64,000 bases of DNA from Brachypterus glaber (lineage: Eukaryota > Arthropoda > Insecta > Coleoptera > Kateretidae), in the NCBI GenBank assembly GCA_958510825.1, contig OY294044.1, forward strand, positions 40,398,791-40,462,790, read 5' to 3'. Under the pieces are notes generated by a model. The model saw nothing but the letters and a program-made list of their open reading frames with translations, was not told the DNA's origin and did not search any database. Below, in pieces: positions 32,439-43,045 of this stretch; position 1 is the stretch's first letter, and every line of letters begins with the position of its first letter. The position numbers and the translations under genes were made by a program.

Positions 32439-32660
32439 CCTCACCCTAATTGCATCACTTTTTATCTTTTTCTTTTAAATGTCCTGTTACCTGTCTGTTT
32501 GTATTTATTACTTATTTATTAACTATTTATTTTTAAATTTTGTCTCTGTCTGTAACTTTTAATTAGCTTTAATTACCCATTCCAAAAAAAAAAAAAACCT
32601 ACTAACCCCCTCTTTTAATATGTTTTCTCTGTTATTCAAATAAAAAATAAAAAAAAAATT
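30132..32660 (+). mobile_element. Jockey-like non-LTR retrotransposon, 5' end in the gap
   Basis: The coding remnant is 30132-32438, followed by a short 3' region with A-rich stretches near 32585 and 32640-32658. Its G+C content (roughly half) is far above that of all neighbours, and its codons use C in third positions, unlike other elements in the window. Confidence 0.75.
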
Positions 32661-33131
32661 ATGTTTTACCCGACCGGAAAGCCGCCCATGTGCCCACATT
32701 ACTATATTTATTATTAATTCTGTATCCTGTCCAAATTGTATTTATGTTTAAGATTTTAAAATAATACTAACGTCCCTCCCCACCTATCCCAAAATTCATC
32801 CCCTCTAATCATCCCAGTTTTAGCCATTTTTACAGTAAAAATTTATATAAATATAAGATTAAAAAAAAAAAATAAATAAATAAAAAAAAGATTCTGAAGA
32901 ATCCGTTTTTTTTTTGTTGTCTGGTTTCGTCTTCGTCAACGTTCGTGTTTTAAAGAAAAAAAAAACTACACCACAAGCCCAACCCATACCACAGGATAAA
33001 CAAAGGCCCTCCAACTGGAGTATCATCACAGTTTTATATTTATGACAAAAACAATTCAAGTCCGCTGGGCAAGAGAGCACGGCTCTGACCCGGCCCCCAA
33101 CCAACATGCACTCGAAGGAAACCCTCAGAGC
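32661..33131. other. Stretch between retroelements, no gene
   Basis: A- and T-rich runs are followed by a G+C-richer part (33000-33130, e.g. GGCTCTGACCCGGCCCCCAA). It could be a remnant of a retroelement leader or UTR. No frame with a domain was found. Confidence 0.4.
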
Positions 33132-33420
33132 TGTATTAGACATGAGTTAGATCGCACGTATCTTAAATTAGAGTTATCTCAAATCTATCTCAAAGTTATA
33201 ATCTTATAAGTATTAAATAAATATTATTATAAATAATAAACAAGTGTCTAAATCAAGAACATCTAGAACATTTAAACCTTATAGTGAAGAAACTGTGACT
33301 ATAAATACAAAATAACTGTGAAGTTATAAAATAAGTTTCGGTACCTCTTAATAAAAGGTTGCCCTGGTGTCAGAAGTAAATTAACCTTTTTTTATGTTGT
33401 ATTGATCAAGGAATACAACA
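33132..33420 (+). repeat. Probable 5' LTR of a gypsy-like element
   Basis: A plausible LTR runs from TGTATTAGACATGAG (33132) to AATACAACA (33420): TG...CA ends with short inverted TGTATT/AATACA. It lies directly upstream of a tRNA-Leu-like primer site and a gag gene. No 3' LTR is in the window, so the ends cannot be confirmed. A second primer-site-like TGGTGTCAGAAGT at 33365-33377 lies inside. Confidence 0.5.
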
Positions 33421-33429
33421 TAGGAATTT

Positions 33430-33447
33430 TGGTGTCAGAAGTGGGAT
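33430..33447 (+). promoter_or_regulatory. Primer binding site, tRNA-Leu type
   Basis: TGGTGTCAGAAGTGGGAT is complementary to the 3' end of a eukaryotic tRNA-Leu including CCA. This primer type is used by the mdg3/micropia group of Ty3/gypsy elements. Confidence 0.7.
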
Positions 33448-33987
33448 ACTCCAAAAACATTTTGGATATTCAAATACGTTTGAATATTTTGGGTGATTGT
33501 GGTAACGAGAAGTGGTAATCCAGTTCCAAACCAGTTCCAATCACTGTGAGTTTCAACTCTTAACAAAAGTACCTACCTGCATCTTCATCCTGATTCGTTC
33601 TGCAGTATACTGGAGTACTGGAGTACGTCCTTGGAGTACAAGCTAGTACAGGAAGAGATATCCTTTGTACAGGAACTACAAGACGTAAGTCATTTTTCAA
33701 GTTTTTTCACTTTATAATATAAATGTTCATCCTATCCTATATCCTATATAAATAAAACGATATAAGTCATAAATCTTATATATCTCAAAAAATAAATATT
33801 TTTTGAGTCTATCTCAAAAATAAAAATATTTTTGAGTCATCTTAAATCAATATAAAAAGAAATAAATAAGAATTAAAATACGATAACTCATAAAACAAAT
33901 AAAATACAATTATTATATAATAATTATACAACTCTCCTTAGAATAATAAAAAAAAATTGTTCAAAGTTATATATTTCAAGTTCAAAA

Positions 33988-34918
33988 ATGTCTAACTCAA
34001 ATCCAATAACATCAAGCCAAGAACCAAATCAAAATCAAAATGAAAATGATATGATAAGCGACGATAATTCAATCATTGTAAACAATGATCTTCCATTAAC
34101 TGTACTTTTTAAATTTATAAAACCATTTATGGGTGATAGGCTCGAACTTAACACATTTATACAAAATACGAACAGTGCTTTCTCTTTAGCATCCCCAAAT
34201 CAGACAGATAGTTTATTGTTATTTGTTGTTGCACAGTTATCAAGCAACGTTGTAAATGAGTTGGAATTAACTAATATCGACTCATGGTACGAACTTAAAC
34301 AAAAATTAAAACAATAGCATCTTGTACAAGCACACGAAGAATTAGAAACAGTCAGGCAATTTTCAAACGAATCTATAACTGATTATTTTAAAAGAATTGA
34401 AAAAATAAAAAATGAATGTATTCAATCTGAAATAAATAATTGTGAAGATTTTCAGGATTTACCTGGATTAAAACGATCTATTCAGCGCACTGCTTTACGT
34501 AGGTTTATAATTCATTGTAAACCAGAAATCAGTCAAATGTTACGAGCTAGAGAACTTAATTCACTTAATGATGCCTATAATCTTGCTCTGCAAGAAGAAA
34601 AAATAATTAATTATACAAAACAAAAAACTAATATAAATATGTATTGCAAATATTGTAAAAATAATTCACATAACTCGCAAAATTGTCGCAAAAGAGGTCC
34701 CTATAGAGGTCCACCTATCAATACAAATCAAAATAGGTATACAAATCCTAATTTTTCAAATAATAATTTTTACAATAAACCTTCTACGTCAAATAATTAT
34801 AATAATTCTTATCAAAAATTTTGCAATTATTGCAAAAAGCCAGGACATTTAATTTATGAATGTAGAAAAAGACAATTTAAAAATAATCAATTTTCTAATC
34901 CAAGAGTAAATCATTTAA
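33988..34918 (+). pseudogene. Ty3/gypsy-like gag with two zinc knuckles, broken and truncated
   Basis: ATG at 33988, about 310 codons. The capsid-like part includes LFKFIKPFMGDRLELNTFIQ, LLLFVVAQLSSNVVNELEL, a nonsense TAG at 34315-34317 (same frame afterwards), and LETVRQFSNESITDYFKRIE. Two CCHC knuckles: YCKYCKNNSHNSQNC (about 34643) and FCNYCKKPGHLIYEC (about 34820), both C-x2-C-x4-H-x4-C. It is Asn-rich between them. At about 34918 the gag stops abruptly at the 3' end of the oppositely oriented chimeric frame. No protease or polymerase follows. The leader between the primer site and ATG is AT-rich and non-coding. Confidence 0.8.
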
Positions 34919-37705
34919 ACTGCCAAGGGTCCACTGTGTCGAATGTCCCTCAGGATACGGACCACAAAAAAGAGGCATTCCCATCTCAAAACCAGAAATA
35001 AATTCAGAATGGTCCTTCGTGAGCGCCATCTGTAATCTGGGTGACAGCACCATGGACGGCAAATTATCTGGTTCGTTTAAATCTTTACGGCAATAAAACA
35101 AAATATACGGGGTCTCGGGTGGGCGCAATTTGCACAAATCGTTCGCACTGGATTTCATCACCAAACAGTCATTAAACTTAAACCAATCGGCGGAGCCATC
35201 ATTCGCGAAGGTGTAATAGTGGCCCGAGTCGACACTCGAGCCACAGTGTACCACGGCCGCGTATAGTTCGTAGCATGCGCCTTCCAGCCAGATGTGATCG
35301 TCTAATGTGACACGCTGCAGAATTTTCGTTCGTTGTTGCGAGACCGGGTCGTACCAAAAATGTTTAAGGGTAAGTATCAACCTGGGGGGTGCCTCGATGA
35401 TTTGGCTGACGCGCTCCCCGTCCGTCAGTCGCATGCACACGTCGCATTTGTACTGGTTGTCGCCGTTCAGCTTTTCGGGCTGGAGGTAATAGTTCAGGAG
35501 CGTCTGCACGCTCTGGCCCTCTGGCGGCGTGGGGAAGGATAGCTGAAGCTCGCGGAAATGGTCCACGCGCTCGCTCCGAGTCGAGCAACCGCCGCACTTT
35601 GATATCGACACTGACTTGCCTCCGAACGATTGTTGAACTAAAGTGGAGAACATTGCGGATGCTTCACCTCCAGCAGTCAGGGTATTCTCCTGCTCATGTA
35701 ACGTGTCCAGCAAGTACCCCAAAAACTCGGAACTGTCGTGCTGGTGACCGGGTAAAAACCCAGGTGGCCTCGATAGAGTTAGAATATCACTAGGGCTCAG
35801 CGAAAACTTTTTCGAATGTTGTAGCAGCGCAAAGAGCATCTGTAATTTTTGCAGCAACGGCATCATATTCTTGTTGTGTAGCAACACCTCGTTTCTGAAC
35901 GTTTTCGTCATGAATAGCGCCTGAAGAATACTGTTCATATAGCACGTGTTACCCAAATTGTTTAGGCCCACTTTGCCGATGGAACAACGGGAAGGCAGCA
36001 AACAGTCCGAACTGTCGAACCGCGACGGGCAGTTTAGGCGCGTTTCTGTGGAAGGGACCACGCATTCTACAACTTTCTGTTTAACAGCCATTTCTCTTTT
36101 TTCGCACATGGCTTTTACTTCCGACTCCGATGACATGCACAATGAAGCCACTGCTCTTGGGATTATCGGGCAGTCTCGAATAACATCCAGAAACCGGGAG
36201 TCTTTATGACACTGATTAACAGGAACAAAAAACACTCTTTTTTCAGCACACGTGAACAGCAATTCGTTTTTATAAACCCCATTTGACAAAACTAGCGGTA
36301 GAGGACCCTGGTCTTCTTCCAGTTCCACCCCTGCCATGACACATGTAGTTCCTTTTTCCACCCCCAACCATCTTATCACTCCATATAAGGGACTCTTGGA
36401 TACGTCGTTTGAAACTTCAACAAGGTTTCCAACGACGAAATCGTTGGTGGAACCAGGTTTGGGGTCCGTAAATTTAGTATCATGTACATAAAACTTCGAT
36501 TTGGACAATTGTTCATTGCATTCGTTCAGTTCAAGATTTTTAAAACCTGTCCCAGTAATTAAGGATATGGGTGTTGCTATTCCTAAATCTTCTGAGACCT
36601 CGCTTGATTCCACAACTATATGTGTTTGCGCAAAGTTTTCATTGAAATCTGACACCAAAGGATCTTCCAAAGGAAAGACATTTTCATCCATAAATTTCCC
36701 AAGAGTTCCCATAACGCTTATTGCGTTTCCTCTTTGAATGGCCATACCAAGTTTTTGAAGAAAGTAAACACCTTCAGTGTCATTACCTGTGGTTTCAATC
36801 AGACGTTTGCAGATATTTCTAAGAAAAACTCTAGTTATTGGACCGAATGACCCCATAGTTTCGACTGCGATCGGAACAAAGTGATAATCCGATGACAATG
36901 GGAAATATGTTTTGATTTTATTGGATTCGGCCTTTTCCGCAACTGAACCATAATTAAGAGCATTTTTTGAGATGTAAGATGGTGCAAGAGTATCTACTGA
37001 GGTAAAATCCCAGACAAGACAACGCCCGTTCTTAAATGGAACAAGAGTCATGCCGTCAGGACGCTTGCCATCATTTCTAGCGTTTAATCCAGGAGGTTCG
37101 AGGATAGGGTGTAATCCTATGGTTGCAAGAGCATTTTTAATAATCTGATTGGCTTCCTTGTGTCTGGAATGACGTCCTTTACTATATTTACAGCAAAGAC
37201 CATGTGTTCCAAAGGCGTCTACTTTTTTTCCACAAGAACAAACATGGGGTTCTACTATTTTTAAGCCAAGCCTTAAACCAATCGCAATTCTTAACAGATT
37301 CCTGTTTAAAAGAAGACCCAAACTGGAGATTGGAAGAGAATGAAGCCAGTAGCTGGATTCCTTTTCAGAAACTGCTTTTAAACGTGACTGGTCCTTTACA
37401 TTGTTGGCGATGTTAAAAAGTTTAAGTGAGGCCACTTTTGTAATAGGATAATCCCAGTCGTGTTGTTTGCAAGATTCTGGTAGGATTTCAGTCTGTGCAC
37501 ATTCCCTCCAAAAACCAATCGATGAATCCAACTTGAAATAAGGAATCCCAGGAAAATTAGAAAGAATGGTTCTAAAAATATTGGTGGAAGATTTAATCGA
37601 TGAAATGTAGCTTGGTAATGCAAGTTCCAAAACAGAACGTATACCCAAACCTCCCAGATTAACTGGCAATGTAGTCTGTAACCAGTTCTCGTTAGTTAAA
37701 GAAAT

Positions 37706-37778
<73 letters not shown>

Positions 37779-37802
37779 GAGAGAGAGTGAGAGTGAGAGT
37801 GA

Positions 37803-37850
<48 letters not shown>

Positions 37851-37888
37851 AATAAAATGAGAAATATATAGAAAGTTAAATAAACCAA
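34895..37888 (-). CDS. Chimeric open frame: retroelement endonuclease, CYLD-type CAP-Gly, USP35/38-type deubiquitinase
   Basis: About 997 codons with no stop. Residues 1-58 are (CT)n translation and not real. Residues 60-400 (37710-36690) match the C-terminal region of a reverse-transcriptase protein type: NLGGLGIRSVLELALPSYIS, CSCGKKVDAFGTHGLCC, and a PD-(D/E)XK nuclease (GKRPDGMTLVP..CLVWDFTSVD). Residues 480-566 (about 36450-36190) are a CAP-Gly domain closest in my memory to CYLD (PLYGVIRWLG, MAGVELEED, LLFTCAEKRVFFVPVNQC, DSRF). Residues 635-930 (about 35985-35090) are a USP core: GLNNLGNTCYMNS (catalytic Cys), QHDSSEFLGYLL, CxxC pairs CGGC and CDVC, LLNYYLQPEKLNGDNQYKC, AAVVHC..SVDSGHYYTF (catalytic His) and WFKFND. 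The USP resembles USP35/38, not CYLD. The last residues (SLNDLLLD) read into the gag antisense. The intronless fusion suggests retrotransposition. Expression is unknown. Confidence 0.75.
37692..37855 (+). repeat. (GA)n microsatellite
   Basis: Almost pure (GA)n with a few GGGA and GTGA interruptions, about 160 bp. It lies exactly between the retroelement part of the chimeric frame and the 3' end of the next minus-strand non-LTR element. Confidence 0.97.
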
Positions 37889-37895
37889 ACATTAT

Positions 37896-39545
37896 TTAAA
37901 ACAGTCTTTTAATATTATAACTGTTTTGTTTTACATATATTTTTAATTCCCGCTTTAACCTATTTTGATTAGTAGTATTCTTAATACGAACAGGAAGTGG
38001 ATTGTACAGTTTTGGTCCCAAATAAAAAATAAATCTTTGTAAAAATGACTTTTTATACAGTGGTACGTTTATGTGTTCATTAGTTATTGAACGTGTTGTA
38101 ATATTTCGTGTTTGTCTGTTTGCCTGTATATTATTACAAGTCCAAGTTATAGCTTTAAAGGCATAAAGTTCCCGTATATCAAATAGTCCGGTTTCTTGAC
38201 ATAAACGTTCAGTGGAGTGCCTACGATCTTTTTGTAGAAGTATTTTCAGTATTGTATTCTGTGCAACCTGAAGAGGTTCCAGAGCATTGTGGTACAAGCC
38301 ACCCCATACAGTAATACAATATTGCAAAATCGACTGAGCGAAGGCGTAATATACGGTGATACAATTTTTTTCGCTTAAAAAGGATCTTAATTCCAGGAAG
38401 ACATATATCAACTTTCTGAGCCTCTTTACTCAAGCCTCTGTGTGTTCCTTCCATTTCAAGTATTGATCAATTATGACACCTAGGTATTTTATTAAAGGGG
38501 TTCTTTCAATGAAAATACTACGATCAGGTAAGTATATTTTATCTGTTACTGGTTGATCAACACCCGTAATGGAAAAAGTTATAAACTTAGTTTTCGAAGT
38601 ATTTAGGCTCAGAGAGTTGACACTTAGCCAATCTATAATCTCCTTTAAAACTTTAGAAGCTTGTTCATATATACTGTCCCAGGACTCACCCGCAAGAACA
38701 ACAGCTGTGTCATCAGCATATGATATAATTTTTCAGTTTTTAATAGTACTAAGCAAATTATTTATGTATATTAGAAACAACAATGGTCCTAAAACGGTTC
38801 CTTGTGGAATGCCAGTATTAACTTGTTTTGGGCTGCTTAGAACATCATCTACTTTGACACGCTGTGTTCTATTAGTAAGGTAGTCCCGGAGCAGTACGTA
38901 TGCCCTTCCTTTTATACCAGTAAGATTAAGTTTTTTTAGTAGAATTTTATGATCAACCGTATCGAACGCCTTCGCTAAATCTAAGAAAATTGCGAGGCAT
39001 TTTTTATTGTTTTGAATATTTGTCCCTACAGAATTCGTCAGCTCAATAACAGCGTTTTCAGTGCTAATGTTTTCTCTAAATCCAAATTGATTATCGTTTA
39101 GAATATTATTTTCTTTTAAATATTCATTTAAACGCTTTTTTAAAGAATGTTCAAATATTTTTCCAAAGTTATTTATCACTGATATGGGTCTATAATTTGT
39201 AGGGTTTGTTTTCTCACCTGCTTTGTATATGGGCGATATCACCGATTCTTTCCACTGAGAAGGTATTTTACCCGTCAAAAATAATAAATTAATTATATGC
39301 TCCAAAGGTTGCACAAAATACAAGTGGAATTTTTTAATTAGGGAAGCAGGGATCCCATCCGGACCTGAAACTGATTGATTTTTTAACTTAGAAATGAATA
39401 AGATAATTTCGTTTTGATTTACGGGGTCTAATAGGAAAGTAGCGTTTATTTTGTCGTCAGCCAGTGTCGAAGTTCCATCCTTGTGTATTTTTTCAGCCAT
39501 TTTTCTACCGATATTAACAAAAAAATTATTTATGAAATCAGCTTT
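37896..39545 (-). pseudogene. Non-LTR retrotransposon (Jockey/CR1-type) reverse transcriptase, 5'-truncated
   Basis: RT starts within or before MAEKIHKDGTST (about 39500): VSGPDGIPASLIKK (about 39375), NYRPISVINNFGKIFEH (about 39205), DNQFGFRENISTENAV (about 39095), LAIFLDLAKAFDTVDH (about 39000; catalytic Asp), NTGIPQGTVLGPLLFLIYIN (about 38855). A TGA at 38733-38735 precedes ISYADDTAVV (about 38722; catalytic Asp pair). KYLGVIIDQYLKWKEH follows, then TGA near 38434. The C-terminal region reads VKRLRKLIYVFLELRSFL to IKRLF and TAA (about 37896). The endonuclease is missing; truncation lies near 39545. Its 3' UTR is very short and reaches the (GA)n tract. Two nonsense codons. Confidence 0.85.
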
Positions 39546-39639
39546 TTCTTTTATCCATCATCCTTTATTAATGCGAGAAACGGGGTATGAAGTGTATGAA
39601 TTTTGGTCAATTTGACGTATTTTATGGAGGACCCCTTAC

Positions 39640-40560
39640 TAGTGTGTAAAAAATGAGCCAAATCGATTAATGTTTAGAGGTAGCTCAAAGTACTTAAATT
39701 TTGAAAAAACTCGGTACCTGTTAAAAGCTGTATATAAAATTGAGGAAAGTTTGAACAGTTTCTTTAGTAATATTTAGAAACATTACTAGTTGTGAGAAAC
39801 TAAAAAAAAATATATCCCTCCTCCCCTTAAGTTAACACATAAAAAAATCGGCAATTATTTGAAGATTTCTCGAAAATTTAATTTTTGAATGTTTTTAAAA
39901 GTTTTAAACTAAGAACCTGCAAACTTATATATTAGTATATAAGTATATAAACATGTTAACCTACCTGCATATACAGAAGACATTACTTGTCTCCGCAAGT
40001 CGGGTAAAAAAAAATTCAATTCGAAACTGGGTGGATTTTCTGTTTTTTTGCCTAAAACTTTTTTCGGTGTACTTTTTTTTATTTTTCTTACTGGCATATA
40101 ATTTTTTATGTAAAAATACACAAAAAAGTATCTGTGTAACATCGCAGGTTTAACCGTTTTGAAGATAAATGCATTTAAAAGTAAATCATTAAGCATCAAG
40201 AACCAAAAATAAAATTATAAAGCCAAAAACAAAGATTTTAGTAATAAGTGGTTATTTAACATTAAAAACCGACAAAAAATGTTATATGAATCTTGGTCAA
40301 TCATTTCTAAGGAACCTAGCCATTCTTAAAATACATGACTTAAAAATAGGGAATATTTAAAAGGCCATAACTTCCTTAGGAATGATTTTTTGACCAAGGT
40401 GCATATAATTTTTTTTCTCGGTTTTTAATTTTAAATAACCACCCATTACTAAAATATTTGTTTTTGGCTTTATATTTTTTTATTTTTGGTTGTTAATGCG
40501 TAAAAATTTACTTTTAAACATTAATCGATTTAGCTCATTTTTGAGTGGCCACCATTTTCT
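39640..40560. mobile_element. AT-rich foldback element
   Basis: An inner pair, about 40172-40318 against 40373-40518, is reverse complementary (CAAAAACAAAGATTTTAGTA, ACCGA..AAAAATGT, CTTGGTCAATCATTTCTAAG). Outer phrases AAAAAATGAGCCAAATCGAT (39648) and its complement (about 40525-40545) extend the foldback. It is non-coding, and no clean target duplication was found. Confidence 0.6.
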
Positions 40561-40608
40561 ACCAAGGAGCAACTTTTGAGCCAGAAAAAACTTTATCAGG
40601 AAACGCTA

Positions 40609-40923
<315 letters not shown>

Positions 40924-41087
40924 ACCATGCACAATCTGGACGAAAACACCAAAAATATACAATTTTTTGAGTTTTAAAATAAAGGAGTAAAACAATAATA
41001 CTTTAATATTTTTTATTTATTTTTATTTATTGATTTTAATCTTGCCCTTAAGAACACAATGAAAAAACTCAAAATTATAGAGCCAAC

Positions 41088-41118
41088 GATTCGCTCCTTA
41101 TTGTTGGGGCTTCTTCAG
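41088..41118 (-). ncRNA. Hammerhead-like core, left arm of foldback
   Basis: Minus strand: CTGAAGA, A, GCCCC, loop AACAATAA, GGAGC, GAAT. Helix II has one C:A mismatch and the second box reads GAAT instead of GAAA. A consensus of both arms (GCCCC/GGGGC) would pair fully. Probably a decayed motif. Confidence 0.35.
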
Positions 41119-41336
41119 GACAAATTTATTTAAAAAAATATATAATAATTAAATATAAAAACTAGTGTAAATGGTAAAAAAAAATAATAAATTAAATTTA
41201 CATTAAAATTAAAAAAAAAAATTATGACATTTTTTTTAAAAATTTTAAAAATTTTTAATATAAATTTAATTTATTATTTTTTTTATCATTTACAGTTTGT
41301 ATCTAATTATTATATATATTTTTTAAATAATTTGCC

Positions 41337-41366
41337 CTGAAGAAGCCCCAACAATAAGGGACGAAA
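41337..41366 (+). ncRNA. Hammerhead-like core, right arm of foldback
   Basis: Plus strand: CTGAAGA (41337-41343), A, GCCCC, AACAATAA, GGGAC, GAAA (41363-41366). One C:A mismatch in helix II, at a different position from the left arm. The single extra base before helix II occurs as in the Penelope-like copies. Confidence 0.4.
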
Positions 41367-41370
41367 TCAA

Positions 41371-42340
41371 TATATAATACCTAAAGAACAAGAAACAGAA
41401 TTTAAATTTATTTTTATTGATAAAATATTGCTTGTTGGTATCAGTAATAACTTTTTACGTTATTCCTGATTTCAATTTAATGTAAAAAAAACAGTAGTAA
41501 AATAAACAATAAAATTAAAAAAATAATCTTAAAGTGAAAGTAATAATAAAATAAACAATAAAGTTAAAAAAAACTTAGAATAGGTACGTTATTCCATAGA
41601 ACGTTACATATGATGACACGTGTATAAAAAGTATACAAGTATTTTTATAGTTACTGGTTTTGTGTTTTAAATTGACTACGAATGGCTATAGGAATTTCAA
41701 GAGACCAATTTACAATATTGTCACTATATTTTCTAGAATAAGGCGTTAAGGTTATAGGTTTTAAAGTAATAAAAAAAAAAACTAGAAATCCTTTTTCCCT
41801 TTAATTTATTTACCAAATTTATCACATAGGGAGCAACTTTTCATCAGGATTAACTTTTATAATTTGTTATCCGGTAATATAGGTTATAAACAATTTGCTG
41901 TTGTTTTTAACATAGAAGATTATAAAATTAAAATGTATAATATAATGAAAATTAAAATTATAAATAATTATTTATGATTTTCATCATATTATGATTATAT
42001 TTATTAATACAATTACCTTATTGAAAATTTGACATTATAATATTTAAACAAAAACGTTTTTCTATGTTAATATTTTATAAACAGGATCAAGGATTCAAAA
42101 AGAATGTGACTGAGTATTTCACCCATAACTTCTCCCTTACAATTCGTTTCTTAATGAAATCTTCACCAACTATTCTCAGATAATTGGAGCACAGAGAACC
42201 GGAACCGGAAGTTGCTAACCCCCACCATTTTGGCTGCAGAGCTTCTCAAAATCTAAGTTTCTTTTTCGGTTGTTTCACAATTTCTGCGGATTCACTTAGT
42301 GTTTAATTTTTTGGTTGCTGTCGTGGTTTAGATTGACGGG
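41371..42340. other. AT-rich intergenic stretch
   Basis: No domain-bearing frame and no clear repeat. A short G+C-richer phrase, ACAGAGAACCGGAACCGGAA, is at about 42191-42210 just before the uncertain frame at 42341. Confidence 0.45.
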
Positions 42341-42799
42341 ATGGAATCTGAATTAGTGCTGAGAGGGAGAACTTCAAGATTAGCACCAAGAAAGAGGAAA
42401 AAGGAAATGAATAAAAAAATGGCAGCAATTAACTTACTTGTCCGAGCTCTATGTCGCCGCCAAACCCTAGGTCCTGGCAATGACCTAAGGTATGAAGCCC
42501 CAACCCCCTTCCTCTTTAGCCTCTTACCGGCTATAACCGTGGTTCAGAGCCCTCCGAGTTTAAATCTGGGGGGTGGCGACCAGTCCGGACTGGCTACCGG
42601 TTCGGCTAGGGTTACTTTCAGGGGAGAAAGAGGATTGTGTTTGCTAAGGAAGAAAAAAATTGTAACTTACCTCGAAATTTCAAACCCCATGTTGATACAG
42701 GTCCCAAATACTCGAAAAATTACTCGAAAAAAAAAATTATTTATCTATTTATATAGGCCAAAGTTGGTATGCAGGTATTCCCTGAATGTTGACCACTAA
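42341..42799 (+). CDS. Hypothetical 152-codon frame, doubtful
   Basis: ATG at 42341 opens a basic N-terminus (RLAPRKRKKEMNKKMA) followed by no recognisable domain. The first 270 bp are G+C-richer than the surroundings (CTGGGGGGTGGCGACCAGTC). The last third reads through AAAAA-rich sequence and is unlikely to be coding. It could be the 5' exon of a gene, part of an LTR leader, or chance. No splice evidence decides it. Confidence 0.2.
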   Translation: MESELVLRGRTSRLAPRKRKKEMNKKMAAINLLVRALCRRQTLGPGNDLRYEAPTPFLFSLLPAITVVQSPPSLNLGGGDQSGLATGSARVTFRGERGLCLLRKKKIVTYLEISNPMLIQVPNTRKITRKKKLFIYLYRPKLVCRYSLNVDH

Positions 42800-43027
42800 C
42801 CCTAAATTTGAGAAGCCCCCTACCTACATATTAAAAAAAAAACGATTTTAGTTCGGCCCACTTTTTTGGGCTACCCTAAATATGGTTATGTATAAACAGG
42901 ATTTTAGTAGGTTGTCGTACTTGACTAATATTTTAATACACAATTACACTATAATAATAAAGGGCGTCAGGGGCAAAACCAAAATAAAAATAAATGTAAA
43001 TAAAATTCAAAAAATAAGCTTCTTAAA

Positions 43028-43033
43028 TTTATT
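43028..43033 (-). terminator. AATAAA polyadenylation signal for the DnaJ gene
   Basis: AATAAA on the minus strand starts 13 bases after the TAA stop of the DnaJ frame (43046-43048). Another A/T-rich AATAAA-like run follows near 42985-43000. Confidence 0.5.
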
Positions 43034-43045
43034 TATAAGTAATTG

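Larger units (their letters stand above)
41085..41370. mobile_element. Small palindromic element with ribozyme-like arms
   Basis: 41085-41210 and about 41240-41370 are reverse complements around an AT-rich centre. The outer parts of both arms contain GCCCCAACAATAAGG and CTGAAGA. It is non-coding. It resembles the inverted pseudo-LTR ends of Penelope-like elements such as the one at 18231. Confidence 0.6.

Noticed and set aside
37690..37888. Leu/Ser-rich N-terminus of the chimeric frame as a signal peptide or membrane segment
   Set aside because: It is translation of the (GA)n tract; the real start of that frame is unknown.
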